64,000 nt of DNA, from positions 62,001 to 126,000 of the forward strand of contig NZ_JAHXRW010000008.1 of assembly GCF_019429625.1 (NCBI RefSeq), given 5' to 3'. This document shows positions 56,097-64,000 of the stretch, in pieces. Made by a program: the position numbers and the translations under genes. Under the pieces are notes generated by a model that made no database searches, was not told where the DNA came from, and worked only from the letters and a program-made list of their open reading frames with translations. Every line of letters starts with the position of its first letter. Position 1 is the first letter of the stretch. This stretch comes from Celeribacter sp. PS-C1. Its GTDB lineage: Bacteria; Pseudomonadota; Alphaproteobacteria; Rhodobacterales; Rhodobacteraceae.

Positions 56097-57434
56097 TCAG
56101 CGCAGCAGAACACCGCCCAAGGAATTCGGGCCGCTTTCAACGATTCTCACGCGTTTGATCTCGCCCACCGCGACATCGTCCGTGACATGAACCGCATGAA
56201 GATAGTCAGATTTCCCGACCATCTGGCCCGGCAGGCGCCCCTTGCGTTCAAAGAGCACAGAAACCTCGCGTCCGACCATCGAGTCCTGAAACGCACGTTG
56301 TTGTTCGGTGATCAGTTCCTGCAACCGATAGAGCCGCTCAGAGGCCACTTCGGGGTCAACCATTTTGGCTTCTTTCTCGGCGGCGGGCGTGCCCGGACGC
56401 GGCGAGTATTTGAACGAGAACGCGGAGCCATAGCCCACTTCGCGCACGAGGCTCATCGTATCCTCGAAATCCTGATCCGTCTCCCCGGGGAAGCCGACAA
56501 TGAAGTCACCGGACATGGCGATGTCAGGTCGCGCGGCGCGGATGCGCTCGATCAGGCGGAGATACTCCTCGGCAGTATGCTTGCGGTTCATCGCCTTGAG
56601 AATTTTATTCGACCCGGACTGCACCGGAAGATGCAGGTAGGGCATGAGCTTGTCGCAATCGCCATGGGCGGCGATCAGGTCGTCTTCCATGTCGTTCGGG
56701 TGGGACGTGGTGAAGCGGATGCGCTCCAGCCCGTCGACCTTTGCCAGTTCGCGGATCAGGCGCGCAAGGCCCCAAGTGCCGCCTTCGCCCGCACCGTGGT
56801 AGGCGTTGACGTTCTGGCCCAGCAGAGTGATTTCGCGCACGCCACGCTCCACCAAATCACGCGCTTCATCGAGCACGCGGGCGACCGGACGCGACACTTC
56901 GGCGCCACGCGTGTAGGGCACAACGCAGAAAGCGCAGAATTTGTCACAACCTTCCTGCACAGTCAAAAACGCCGCCGGGGCGCGTTTTGCTTTGGGCCGG
57001 GATTTCAGCTTTTCGAACTTGTCTTCCTCGGGGAAATCCGTGTCGAGCGCCTTTTCGCCCTGCCCCGCCTTGGCCTCAAGCTCAGGCAGTCGGTGATAGG
57101 ACTGCGGGCCGACCACAAGGTCCACCATCGGCTGACGCTTGATGATCTCTTCGCCCTCGGCTTGGGCCACACAGCCCGCCACGCCGATTTTGAGATCGGG
57201 ATTGGCGATCTTGAGGTCCTTGTAACGGCCCAACTCGGAATAGACCTTTTCGGCCGCCTTTTCACGGATGTGACAGGTGTTCAAAAGGATCATATCCGCC
57301 TCTTCCGGCGAGGAGACCTCGGTATAGCCCGACCCGCCCAGCGCCTCGGCCATGCGTTCACTGTCGTAAACATTCATCTGGCAACCATAGGTCTTGATGA
57401 ACAGCTTTTTGGTGTTGCTCGGTGTCTCGGCCAT
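56097..57434 (-). CDS. miaB: tRNA-2-methylthio-N6-dimethylallyladenosine synthase
   Basis: A 445-residue radical-SAM methylthiotransferase acting on A37 of tRNAs. The N-terminal UPF0004 domain holds [12 protein letters not shown] and two further cluster cysteines, the radical-SAM cluster is CDKFCAFC (about 155-162) followed by VVPYTRGAE, and a TRAM domain lies at the C-terminus from about residue 375. It heads the miaB-phoH-ybeY-corC-lnt-metK series, here with two envelope genes inserted after it. Confidence 0.97.
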   Translation of the reverse strand: MAETPSNTKKLFIKTYGCQMNVYDSERMAEALGGSGYTEVSSPEEADMILLNTCHIREKAAEKVYSELGRYKDLKIANPDLKIGVAGCVAQAEGEEIIKRQPMVDLVVGPQSYHRLPELEAKAGQGEKALDTDFPEEDKFEKLKSRPKAKRAPAAFLTVQEGCDKFCAFCVVPYTRGAEVSRPVARVLDEARDLVERGVREITLLGQNVNAYHGAGEGGTWGLARLIRELAKVDGLERIRFTTSHPNDMEDDLIAAHGDCDKLMPYLHLPVQSGSNKILKAMNRKHTAEEYLRLIERIRAARPDIAMSGDFIVGFPGETDQDFEDTMSLVREVGYGSAFSFKYSPRPGTPAAEKEAKMVDPEVASERLYRLQELITEQQRAFQDSMVGREVSVLFERKGRLPGQMVGKSDYLHAVHVTDDVAVGEIKRVRIVESGPNSLGGVLLR

Positions 57435-57665
57435 GAGGAAGGGTCCACGAATGCTGGGAATTAAGGCGCTTCTCTATCGCATGCGCTGCGATGGATCAAA
57501 CGGGTTTTGCCCTGAGAGAACAGATGCGCCAAAGGCATTTCTCTGCGACGCATAAGCGACCGGCGGGAAAACAGGCGACAAGACTGTTTCCACACGCCTT
57601 GCAATCCCCTGCCCTTCATGCATTTTTTACCCGAAACGGGGACATTCCCCCGACAAAGGATTTTC

Positions 57666-58529
57666 ATGCGCTACGACAGCCTCGACACATTTCTCAAAGA
57701 CGGCAAAGAGGCCCTTTTGAAAGGGCCGATTGCGATGATTTTTGCCGAGGATCTGGTCGAGGTCGACACGACGCTTCGCCATCATTTGTCCTTGGGGTTC
57801 AAACACGTGCTGCTCTTCGCCCCTGACGAAGTGCGTCTGCCCGAAGGGTTGGAGGCGAAAATCCATCGCATCCGCTACGCCACTCGCGCGCCAAATATGC
57901 TGTCAGAGGCCGTAAACCGGATGATCGAGGCAGCGCCGGAAATTTGGATGTATTACTGCTACAACGCGGAATACCTGTTCTTTCCGTTCTGCGAGACGCG
58001 CACGATCACCGATATGGTGACCTTTCACACCGAAGAACGCCGCGACGCGATGCTTTGCTATGTCGCCGATCTTTATGCCGAGGACCTGAGCGCACATCCG
58101 AATGCGGTCTCTCTGGAGAACGCGCACCTCGACCGCTCTGGCTATTACGCGCTTGGGCGCCCTGACGCGCAGGGGCATCCAAAAGAGCGGCAACTCGACT
58201 TTTTCGGCGGCCTTCGGTGGCGGTTCGAAGAGCACATGCCTCCGCATCGCCGCCGCATCGACCGTATCGCGATTTTCAAGGCGAAGAAGGGCCTGCGCCT
58301 CAGCGAGGAACATCTGTTCAACGACGAGGAATACAACACCTACGCCTGCCCCTGGCATCACAACCTGACCGCCACCATCGCGTCGTTCCGCACCGCAAAA
58401 GCGCTGAAAAGCAACGCGGGCTCGACCTTCGACATCCAGAATTTCATGTGGCATAACTCGACCGAGTTCGAATGGCATAGCCAGCAGTTGCTGGATCTGG
58501 GGCTGATGGAACCGGGACAGTGGTTCTAG
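57666..58529 (+). CDS. Conserved protein, possibly GT2-like glycosyltransferase
   Basis: A 287-residue cytoplasmic protein with no membrane segment. The first 110 residues have the alternating pattern of a nucleotide-sugar-binding half (IAMIFAEDLVEVDTTLRHHL, then FKHVLLFAPDEV), and FHNxT-like later segments HNSTEFEWHSQQLLDLGLM are conserved-looking. It resembles glycosyltransferase family 2-like proteins common in Rhodobacteraceae, but no DXD motif is obvious. AAAGGA upstream fixes the ATG at 57666. Function is uncertain. Confidence 0.6.
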   Translation: MRYDSLDTFLKDGKEALLKGPIAMIFAEDLVEVDTTLRHHLSLGFKHVLLFAPDEVRLPEGLEAKIHRIRYATRAPNMLSEAVNRMIEAAPEIWMYYCYNAEYLFFPFCETRTITDMVTFHTEERRDAMLCYVADLYAEDLSAHPNAVSLENAHLDRSGYYALGRPDAQGHPKERQLDFFGGLRWRFEEHMPPHRRRIDRIAIFKAKKGLRLSEEHLFNDEEYNTYACPWHHNLTATIASFRTAKALKSNAGSTFDIQNFMWHNSTEFEWHSQQLLDLGLMEPGQWF

Positions 58530-58552
58530 GCGACTTTTCTACGAAAAGTCGC
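58530..58552. repeat. Perfect ten-pair hairpin directly after a stop codon
   Basis: GCGACTTTTC and GAAAAGTCGC form a perfect ten-pair stem with a three-base loop, beginning on the base after the stop codon. No T run follows, so it is not an ordinary terminator. Confidence 0.75.
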
Positions 58553-58588
58553 ACCGCACCATCAAAAAGCGCAGCGTTTCAAAAACTC

Positions 58589-58631
58589 CGCATGTGAGGC
58601 AGCGTTTTCCCCGAAAACGCGTTCACATGCG
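58589..58631. repeat. Nested inverted repeat between two genes
   Basis: Outer arms CGCATGTGA and TCACATGCG (nine pairs) enclose inner arms GCGTTTTC and GAAAACGC (eight pairs), separated by small internal loops and closed by a CCC loop. The result is a long extended hairpin in non-coding DNA ahead of the FKBP gene. Confidence 0.8.
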
Positions 58632-58772
58632 ATTGGTTCTACGTCTTTTACGGCTTTTTCCTGCCATCGGGTTGCATTTCACAGATCACCGCCTATCCTC
58701 TCGCGCAATCGTCATTGGGCACCCGCGAAGGCGCGGCCCCAAAAACTCACCCCGAACAGTTAGGACACCTTC

Positions 58773-59201
58773 ATGACCGAAGTTAAATCGGGCGACAAAG
58801 TACGCATTCACTACACCGGCACGCTGGCGGACGGCACCGTCTTTGACAGCTCCGAAGGCCGTGACCCGCTGGAATTCACCGTTGGCTCCGGCCAGATCAT
58901 TCCGGGCATGGACAAGCACCTGCCGGGCATGACCGTGGGCGAAAAGAAAACCATCGTCGCCGTCGCCGACGAGGCCTATGGCCAGCGTCACCCCGACGCC
59001 CAACAAGCCGTACCGCGCGCGCAAATCCCGGCGGAGATTCCGCTCGAAGTTGGTCTTCAGCTTCAGATGCAGTCGCCGCAGGGCCAAGTGATCCCCGTCA
59101 CCGTCGTCGAAGTGACCGACGAAGAAGTGACGCTGGACGCCAACCACCGTCTGGCAGGCGAAGACCTGACCTTTGCCATCGAGTTGGTCGAAATCGTCTG
59201 A
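58773..59201 (+). CDS. FKBP-type peptidyl-prolyl isomerase, SlyD-like
   Basis: A 142-residue peptidyl-prolyl cis-trans isomerase and chaperone. The FKBP halves are VRIHYTGTLADGTVFDSSEG with PLEFTVGSGQIIPGMDKHLP and GMTVGEKKTIVAVADEAYG, and the inserted flap domain (about 70-125) is typical of SlyD. The His-rich metal-binding tail of E. coli SlyD is absent. It has no signal peptide. It is monocistronic, closed by a terminator at 59247. Confidence 0.93.
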   Translation: MTEVKSGDKVRIHYTGTLADGTVFDSSEGRDPLEFTVGSGQIIPGMDKHLPGMTVGEKKTIVAVADEAYGQRHPDAQQAVPRAQIPAEIPLEVGLQLQMQSPQGQVIPVTVVEVTDEEVTLDANHRLAGEDLTFAIELVEIV

Positions 59202-59208
59202 GGCCAAA

Positions 59209-59243
59209 CGCCTCCGGCGGGAGTATTTTCGCCAAGAAGAAAA
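59209..59243 (+). repeat. Intergenic GCCTCCGGCGGGAGTATTTT element
   Basis: AACGCCTCCGGCGGGAGTAT is followed by TTTCGCCAAGAAGAA, immediately after the FKBP stop. I recognise the core GCCTCCGGCGGGAGTATTTT as a frequent post-gene element in Rhodobacteraceae genomes. A diverged relative lies at 47567. Confidence 0.55.
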
Positions 59244-59246
59244 CAG

Positions 59247-59276
59247 GGCGGCGCGCAGTTGGCGGGCCGCCTTTTT
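59247..59276 (+). terminator. Rho-independent terminator after the FKBP gene
   Basis: GGCGGC and GCCGCC form a stem around a 13-base loop, followed by five T. It lies 46 bases after the FKBP stop. Confidence 0.8.
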
Positions 59277-59312
59277 CATTGATCATAAGCCTGTTTGGCG
59301 TCAAATGGCGAC

Positions 59313-59804
59313 ATGACTTCAGAGTTCGCCTCAGACTGTTCCAACTGCGCCGCGCTATGCTGCATGGCTTTGGCGTTCGATGAAGGCGAGATGTTTGGTC
59401 ATGACAAGCCTGCGGGGCTGCCCTGCCATCGGCTGGACCGGATGTCCTGTTCCATTCATGAAGATCTAGAGGTGAAAGGCTATCGGGGTTGCGTCGCCTT
59501 TGAGTGTCTCGGCGCCGGTCAGCGCGTGACCGCAATGTTTTCCGAGAATTGGCGCCGTGATCCAGCCCTGACGACGCCGATGATGAATGCCTTTCGCGCC
59601 ATGCGGTCAGTGCAGGAGTTACATCAGATGATGCTGGCGGCGCGCGCCTTGCCTTTGCCCGATGAGAAACTTGGCGAACTCACGGCATGGGGGGAAACCC
59701 TTGAGGGCGCGAAAACTGACATCGAGAGCCTGACTTCTTTCGACACAAAACCAGCGCGTGACTGGCTCAAAAGCCTCGCGCCTTTTATTTCACGGGCGGA
59801 GTGA
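59313..59804 (+). CDS. Cysteine-rich YkgJ-like protein
   Basis: A 163-residue cytoplasmic protein. The N-terminal half carries a cysteine cluster CSNCAALCC (about residues 9-17), then PCHRLDRMSCSIHEDL and GCVAFECLG, a pattern like zinc- or iron-cluster-binding YkgJ-type proteins. The C-terminal half is helical and variable. The ATG at 59313 has no strong ribosome site; a TTG at 59295 is an alternative. Its last 20 bases overlap the convergent tag gene. Function unknown. Confidence 0.7.
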   Translation: MTSEFASDCSNCAALCCMALAFDEGEMFGHDKPAGLPCHRLDRMSCSIHEDLEVKGYRGCVAFECLGAGQRVTAMFSENWRRDPALTTPMMNAFRAMRSVQELHQMMLAARALPLPDEKLGELTAWGETLEGAKTDIESLTSFDTKPARDWLKSLAPFISRAE

Positions 59805-60396
59805 AAGCGGCGCGTTCGGCCTCGACCTTTGCATGATGCGCGCAGTCCGGGTGATGGTCATTTACCAGTCCCATCGCCTGCATGAATGCATAGCAGGTGG
59901 TCGGCCCGACAAAGTTCCACCCGCGCTTTTTCAAGTCTTTCGACAGGCGTTTGGAGATTTCGGTGACCGAAGGTACGCCTTCGATGTGACGCGCCTCTTC
60001 GCGGCCCTCATAGGTCCAGAAAAAGGCCGCGAGACTGCCGAACTCTTGCTGCATCTCGATGGCGCGGGCGGCGTTGTTGATCGTGGCCGCGATCTTGCCA
60101 CGGTGACGCACGATGCCTTTGTCTTGCAACAGGCGCTCGATGTCGGCTTGGCCGAAGGCGGCGACCTTGTGGAAAGCAAAGCCCTCGAAAGCGGCGCGGA
60201 AGTTGTCGCGCTTTTGCAGGATCGTCCACCACGACAGACCGGACTGAAATCCTTCGAGACAGATTTTCTCAAACAGGCGTTGATCCTCAGAGACCGGATA
60301 CCCCCATTCCTCGTCGTGGTAACGAATGTAGTCCGGATGGCTGGCGCACCAAGAACAGCGGCTTTGCCCATCAGGGCCTTCGAAGAGGTTCGACAT
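59785..60396 (-). CDS. tag: DNA-3-methyladenine glycosylase I
   Basis: A 203-residue alkylation-repair glycosylase. The zinc ligands and substrate pocket are visible in RCSWCASHPDYIRYHDEEWG, with the catalytic-pocket segment GFQSGLSWWTILQKRDNFR. The C-terminal zinc region TTCYAFMQAMGLVNDHHPDC is also conserved. It overlaps the convergent gene by 20 bases and is followed upstream-strand by a YciI gene three bases away, so tag, YciI and TetR genes form a probable unit. Confidence 0.95.
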   Translation of the reverse strand: MSNLFEGPDGQSRCSWCASHPDYIRYHDEEWGYPVSEDQRLFEKICLEGFQSGLSWWTILQKRDNFRAAFEGFAFHKVAAFGQADIERLLQDKGIVRHRGKIAATINNAARAIEMQQEFGSLAAFFWTYEGREEARHIEGVPSVTEISKRLSKDLKKRGWNFVGPTTCYAFMQAMGLVNDHHPDCAHHAKVEAERAAFTPPVK

Positions 60397-60399
60397 GGC

Positions 60400-60684
60400 T
60401 TATCCTTTCAACGCCTCCAGGCCCGGCGCAAGGCGTCCGGGCGTGACCTCAAGCAGCTCAGGCGTCACGACACCATGGATCACGAAAGGGTCTTCTGCCA
60501 AGACGGCTTCGGCGCGCGCCCGGTCCGGCACGGTCAGGATCACCGCCCCGCCCAATCCCGGCTGCAAACCGCCCGATAGCACGATCTCGCCACGCGCAAA
60601 GCCCGCGTCGAGCCAAGCGTTATGCCTGGCCATCCAGTCGGGCGCTTTGGCTTTGTCTCTGAATGTCAGAAATCCGATGAACAT
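60400..60684 (-). CDS. YciI-family protein
   Basis: A 94-residue YciI-like ferredoxin-fold protein. The central GEIVLSGGLQPGLGGAVIL and the late DPFVIHGVVTPELLEV match the family, and the conserved histidine and aspartate pair expected in YciI is present (HNAWLDAGF, AEDPFVIHG). It lies nine bases after the TetR gene and three before tag, so it is probably co-transcribed. Function is not established for the family. Confidence 0.83.
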   Translation of the reverse strand: MFIGFLTFRDKAKAPDWMARHNAWLDAGFARGEIVLSGGLQPGLGGAVILTVPDRARAEAVLAEDPFVIHGVVTPELLEVTPGRLAPGLEALKG

Positions 60685-60693
60685 GGCGGGTCC

Positions 60694-61275
60694 TTATCCT
60701 TTTGAGCTGAGGGTCTCATCGAGCCATCCGGTGAAGTCGTCGACGTCTTGCCGAAGCTGTGTTTCGTCCTTGAAGGCAGCGGCCAGTGTGGCGATGCCCT
60801 GCGCCAGCATCATGGCGTGATGCGCCAAAGCGCGGGCGCGGTCGGGGACAAACCCGGCGGCCTGAAACTGTGCCTCCAGCCAGTCGAGAAACAGGGTAAA
60901 CACCTCCGCCGCGCGGGGGGCGGCGATGTGATCGAGCTTGGCCAATTCCGTGCTGAGCGTGCCGACCGGACAGCCAAACGCCATGATCTTGGCGCGGTTG
61001 GCGATCAGCATCTGCACGAAAGAGACGATCCGATCCCGTGGCGTGCCGCCGTCCCGCTGCCACTGCGCCAGCATCTCGCGGGTGCGCGTCAGGCGGCGTT
61101 CGATCACCGCCTCCAGGATCGCATCCTTGCTTTGGAAATGGTGATAGAAATTGCCGCGCGACAGGCCGACAGCCCCGGCAATATCGGCAAATGAACTAGC
61201 GCCAACGCCCTGTTCATAGAACAGCGTGTCAGCCGCTTCGACGATCTTTTGCCGTGTGTCTCCGTGTCGTGCCAT
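60694..61275 (-). CDS. TetR-family transcriptional regulator
   Basis: A 193-residue TetR-type repressor. The helix-turn-helix is in residues 8-55: TRQKIVEAADTLFYEQGVGA, SFADIAGAVGLSRGNFYHHF. The C-terminal ligand domain resembles the TetR_C branch with CPVGTLSTELAKLDH. It is first in a unit with YciI and tag. Its ligand is unknown; the cysteine at about residue 97 could take part in sensing. Confidence 0.9.
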   Translation of the reverse strand: MARHGDTRQKIVEAADTLFYEQGVGASSFADIAGAVGLSRGNFYHHFQSKDAILEAVIERRLTRTREMLAQWQRDGGTPRDRIVSFVQMLIANRAKIMAFGCPVGTLSTELAKLDHIAAPRAAEVFTLFLDWLEAQFQAAGFVPDRARALAHHAMMLAQGIATLAAAFKDETQLRQDVDDFTGWLDETLSSKG

Positions 61276-61359
61276 CGCGGGGTCCTTGTTTGATACAAAA
61301 TTAGGACAATCATCCTAGATTCGTCAAGGCCGCGCGATCGACCGGATCGCAGATCAAAA

Positions 61360-61719
61360 CTATCGCGGATAGGCGCTCCAAAAGGCGGGCGGGGCGTCAT
61401 CGGGATTGACGAGGCAGACCTGGCGGTCGGCGGTGTAGCCATAAGACGTGAGATAGACCGTCGTGTCGGCCAGATGTTCAAAGGCAACCACGTTCAAAGA
61501 CGCAGATTCCGGCGCCGTTTGGCACCGCCCTACAACGAACCATGTCTCATCGGCCAGCAATTCACGATCCGTAAAGAACACATGGAATTGGTCGATCTCA
61601 GCGGCCTCATCGAAACGGACAGGCAAGGCGCCCTGCCCCATGCCCTGCGCGACACAAAGACCCGGCACCGCCGCGACCACGGCGCCGATCAACAGTCGGG
61701 TAAAACGTCTAAAAATCAG
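61360..61719 (-). CDS. Secreted hypothetical protein with non-ATG start
   Basis: A reading frame of 119 residues ends at 61360 and overlaps the stop of the upstream irr gene. A basic N-region and a hydrophobic segment (IFRRFTRLLIGAVVAAVPG, cleavage after VA) form a signal peptide if it starts at CTG 61719; a TTG at 61692 would give a shorter signal. No ATG precedes the mature part except one well inside it. Two cysteines lie at about 67 and 101. No family was recognised. Coupled translation with irr is likely. Confidence 0.55.
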   Translation of the reverse strand: MIFRRFTRLLIGAVVAAVPGLCVAQGMGQGALPVRFDEAAEIDQFHVFFTDRELLADETWFVVGRCQTAPESASLNVVAFEHLADTTVYLTSYGYTADRQVCLVNPDDAPPAFWSAYPR

Positions 61720-62150
61720 TGTTTGGCCTTCGGACGCAGGCGGATCACCACATCGACGGAGGCGATCTCCATGCCTTCGGGTGCGGCAGGCAGGCGTTCG
61801 ATCTTGAGCTGTTCGGAAGGCGCATCGGTCAGCTCGCCATTGTCTTCCCAGAAGAAATGCGGGTGCTCGTCCATATTGGTGTCGAAATAGCTGCGGGTGC
61901 CGTCGACTGTGACCTCTTGCATCAGGCCAGCCTGACAAAAGGCGCGCAACGTGTTGTAGACCGTGGCCAGAGACACCTTTTCGCCGGCATCCTGCGCGGC
62001 CTCGAACAGGCTTTCGGCAGTCACATGGCGGTCGTGCCCATCGCCGACCAAAAGCGTGGCAAGGGCTACACGCTGACGGGTCGGGCGCACGCCGCCACCG
62101 GCCAACCAAGCCTCACCTCGGCGAATTTCTGTGTCTGCAATCTGGGTCAT
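61716..62150 (-). CDS. irr: Fur-family regulator, Irr-type
   Basis: A 144-residue Fur-family regulator. The DNA-binding helix is in KVSLATVYNTLRAFCQAGL (about 58-76), and RPTRQRVALATLL is the N-terminal motif. SYFDTNMDEHPHFFWEDNGE is the metal- or haem-linked region of Irr proteins. In alphaproteobacteria Irr senses iron through haem and controls haem and iron genes. It is divergent from fabA; the irr-fabA pairing is common in Rhodobacteraceae. A Fur or Zur assignment is less likely. No iron-control element was recognised in the intergenic space. Confidence 0.85.
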   Translation of the reverse strand: MTQIADTEIRRGEAWLAGGGVRPTRQRVALATLLVGDGHDRHVTAESLFEAAQDAGEKVSLATVYNTLRAFCQAGLMQEVTVDGTRSYFDTNMDEHPHFFWEDNGELTDAPSEQLKIERLPAAPEGMEIASVDVVIRLRPKAKH

Positions 62151-62369
62151 GTGCGTTCATTTCCTGGGTACAGAGGAGAATATAGGGGAAAAGGAATGCG
62201 AAATTCAATCGTAAATCCCTTACACGTTGGATCAAAACCCTTATATCCTGCGGTGTATCATGGCACGAAACCATGAACGCGACCTCTTCCTGTTGCCCTT
62301 GCACGCGCGGGGCGCCGGGTGATAGAGGGGGTGCGACCTAAAGATATGTGGGAGGCAGAGCGCAGAGCG

Positions 62370-62879
62370 ATGGCAGACTATCCGACGAGCTTCACGAAAG
62401 AAGACCTTTTGAAATGCGCCGCAGGCGAGCTGTTCGGGCCGGGCAACGCCCAGCTTCCGGCGCCGCCGATGCTGATGATGGACCGCATCACGGAAATCTC
62501 CGGCGATGGCGGCGCGCATGGCAAAGGCCACGTGATCGCAGAATTCGATATCACGCCCGATCTGTGGTTCTTCGAATGCCACTTCCCCGGCAACCCGATC
62601 ATGCCAGGCTGTCTCGGCCTCGATGGTCTGTGGCAGCTTACCGGATTTAACCTTGGCTGGCGCGGCTGGCAGGGGCGCGGGTACGCGCTTGGCGTTGGCG
62701 AAGTGAAACTCACCGGCATGGTTCGCCCGGATCGCAAAATGCTGACCTACAAGATCGACTTCACCAAAGCGATCCAGACCCGCCGCCTGACCATGGGTGT
62801 CGCGGACGGCATCGTCGAAGCCGACGGCGAAGTGATCTATCAGGTCAAGGATATGAAAGTCGCGCTGTCCGAGAGCTGA
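62370..62879 (+). CDS. fabA: 3-hydroxydecanoyl-ACP dehydratase/isomerase
   Basis: A 169-residue FabA enzyme that dehydrates and isomerises the C10 acyl-ACP, opening unsaturated fatty acid synthesis. Catalytic His71 ([11 protein letters not shown]) and Asp85 (LGLDGLWQL) match E. coli His70 and Asp84. The start at 62370 aligns with the E. coli opening ([17 protein letters not shown]); earlier in-frame ATGs at 62319 and 62346 are not conserved. It is followed by fabB after 40 bases. Confidence 0.96.
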   Translation: MADYPTSFTKEDLLKCAAGELFGPGNAQLPAPPMLMMDRITEISGDGGAHGKGHVIAEFDITPDLWFFECHFPGNPIMPGCLGLDGLWQLTGFNLGWRGWQGRGYALGVGEVKLTGMVRPDRKMLTYKIDFTKAIQTRRLTMGVADGIVEADGEVIYQVKDMKVALSES

Positions 62880-62919
62880 TCTCAGGACACAGTCGAACTC
62901 AAACAAAAGGAATACGCCC

Positions 62920-64000
62920 ATGCGTCGCGTCGTCGTCACAGGTCTCGGGATCGTCTCCTCCATCGGCACGAATGCCGAAGAAGTGCTTGCCTCTCTGAAA
63001 ACGGGCAAATCTGGCATCACCGCCAATGAGGACATGAAGGAATACGGGTTCCGCTCGCAAATCGCGGGCGCCGTGGACATTGACATCAAGGAGCATGTCG
63101 ACAAGCGTGCGCTGCGGTTCATGGGGCCGGGTGCGGCCTATGCCTATATCGCGATGAACCAGGCGATTGCGGACTCCGGCCTCGAAGAGAGCGATGTGAT
63201 CAACCCGCGCACGGGTCTGATTGCGGGCTCGGGTGGTCCGTCCACCTCCGCCATGTTCACCGCGCACCAGTCTGTGCTCAAATCGATGTCCACCAAGCGC
63301 GTCGGGCCGTTTGCTGTTCCGAAATGCATGGGGTCGACGATCTCGGCAAACCTCGCGACGGCGTATCAGATCAAGGGCATCAACTACTCGATCACCTCGG
63401 CCTGTTCGACCTCCCTGCACTGCATCGGCAATGCCGCCGAGCAGATCATGATGGGCAAACAGGACGTCATGTTCGCGGGCGGTGGCGAGGAACTCGACTG
63501 GACCCTGTCCTGCCTGTTCGACGCCATGGGCGCGATGTCCTCCAAATATAACGACACGCCCGAGAAAGCCTCGCGCGCGTTTGATGCGAACCGCGATGGG
63601 TTCGTAATCTCCGGCGGCGGGGCCATTCTGGTGCTCGAAGAGCTGGAACACGCGAAAGCCCGTGGTGCGAAAATCTACGCCGAAGTGACCGGCTTTGCCG
63701 CCACTTCCGACGGCGCGGACATGGTGGCGCCCTCCGGCGAAGGCGGCGAGCGCGCGATGCGCCTGGCGCTCTCCACCCTCGAAGAGGGCCGCAAGGTCGG
63801 CTACATCAACGCGCATGGCACCTCGACGCCTGTGGGCGACGTGGGCGAGGTCGAAGCCGTCCGCCGCGTGTTCGGCGAAGGCCAGACCCCGGTGATTTCC
63901 TCGACGAAATCCATGACCGGCCACTCTCAGGGCGCCACCGGCGCGCAAGAGGCCGTCTATTGTTTGCTGGCGCTTCAGAACGATTTCATCATCCCCTCGA
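62920..64000 (+). CDS. fabB: 3-oxoacyl-ACP synthase I, truncated by the window end
   Basis: The first 360 residues of a FabB condensing enzyme; the stop lies beyond the window. The catalytic Cys162 is in [14 protein letters not shown], a catalytic histidine is in [13 protein letters not shown], and the Lys of [15 protein letters not shown] is present. It elongates the cis-3-decenoyl-ACP made by FabA. The opening [20 protein letters not shown] and the position after fabA identify it as FabB and not FabF. Ribosome site AAAAGGAA lies upstream of the ATG. Confidence 0.96.
   Translation, partial: MRRVVVTGLGIVSSIGTNAEEVLASLKTGKSGITANEDMKEYGFRSQIAGAVDIDIKEHVDKRALRFMGPGAAYAYIAMNQAIADSGLEESDVINPRTGLIAGSGGPSTSAMFTAHQSVLKSMSTKRVGPFAVPKCMGSTISANLATAYQIKGINYSITSACSTSLHCIGNAAEQIMMGKQDVMFAGGGEELDWTLSCLFDAMGAMSSKYNDTPEKASRAFDANRDGFVISGGGAILVLEELEHAKARGAKIYAEVTGFAATSDGADMVAPSGEGGERAMRLALSTLEEGRKVGYINAHGTSTPVGDVGEVEAVRRVFGEGQTPVISSTKSMTGHSQGATGAQEAVYCLLALQNDFIIPS

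Noticed and set aside
62151-62369. Irr iron-control element between irr and fabA
   Set aside because: No sequence close to the expected palindrome was found by eye on either strand.

Overview
The window is chromosomal DNA of a GC-rich alphaproteobacterium, most likely a member of the Rhodobacterales (Roseobacter-type). The main evidence is the rhaP-Q-U-K rhamnose gene order known from alphaproteobacteria, an irr-fabA-fabB neighbourhood, a SAM/SAH-type riboswitch ahead of metK (a class known from Rhodobacterales), and a conserved miaB-phoH-ybeY-corC-lnt-metK-trmB series. There is no rRNA operon, CRISPR array, prophage or recognisable insertion sequence. The single tRNA is tRNA-Ser(GCU).

Layout. 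1-4.1 kb: the 3' half of an L-rhamnose ABC uptake and kinase operon ending in an overlapping FMN-dependent L-lactate dehydrogenase-like gene. 4.1-6.2 kb: two cupins and a LysR regulator with a dyad-rich divergent promoter region. 6.2-13.1 kb: a tightly packed minus-strand operon nqrABCDEF-apbE-nqrM-CBS encoding a sodium-pumping-type NADH:quinone reductase, facing a plus-strand gene for a secreted pentaheme cytochrome c (13.3-14.4 kb). 14.7-24.6 kb: an HD hydrolase, tRNA-Ser, and nucleotide-sugar genes (UDP-glucose dehydrogenase, UDP-glucuronate epimerase, UDP-xylose synthase, GT90 glycosyltransferase) interleaved with an aldehyde dehydrogenase, a phytase-like esterase and dGTPase. 24.6-35.9 kb: ychF, trpA, a two-gene carboxyspermidine-type polyamine pathway, a second lldD-like gene, MFS transporter, rplY, ugpQ, pth. 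35.9-37.4 kb: a membrane LuxR-type regulator with two secreted PepSY-like proteins that end in aspartate-rich tails. 37.7-48.3 kb: the housekeeping series trpB, trpF, lapA-like, ihfB, rpsA, cmk, aroA, trmB, interrupted by a sulfotransferase-like gene, a BLUF photoreceptor and a capsule-type gene. 48.4-57.4 kb: queF, metK with its riboswitch, lnt, corC, ybeY, phoH, an OmpA protein and lipoprotein pair that share a sequence module, and miaB. 57.7-64 kb: GT-like, FKBP, tag, TetR, irr, fabA and the start of fabB (cut by the window end).

The most unusual item is the Nqr locus. Its NqrB is only 259 residues, against about 410 in the family, and lacks the S/T-GAT site where FMN is attached covalently, although NqrC keeps it, ApbE is present and the membrane Fe-S cysteines of NqrD and NqrE are conserved. 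Together with the divergent pentaheme cytochrome and a CBS-domain protein in the operon, this suggests a variant Nqr with altered electron wiring. That is an inference from sequence, not a shown function.

Most start sites were chosen from Shine-Dalgarno spacing and family alignment from memory. No database search was possible.
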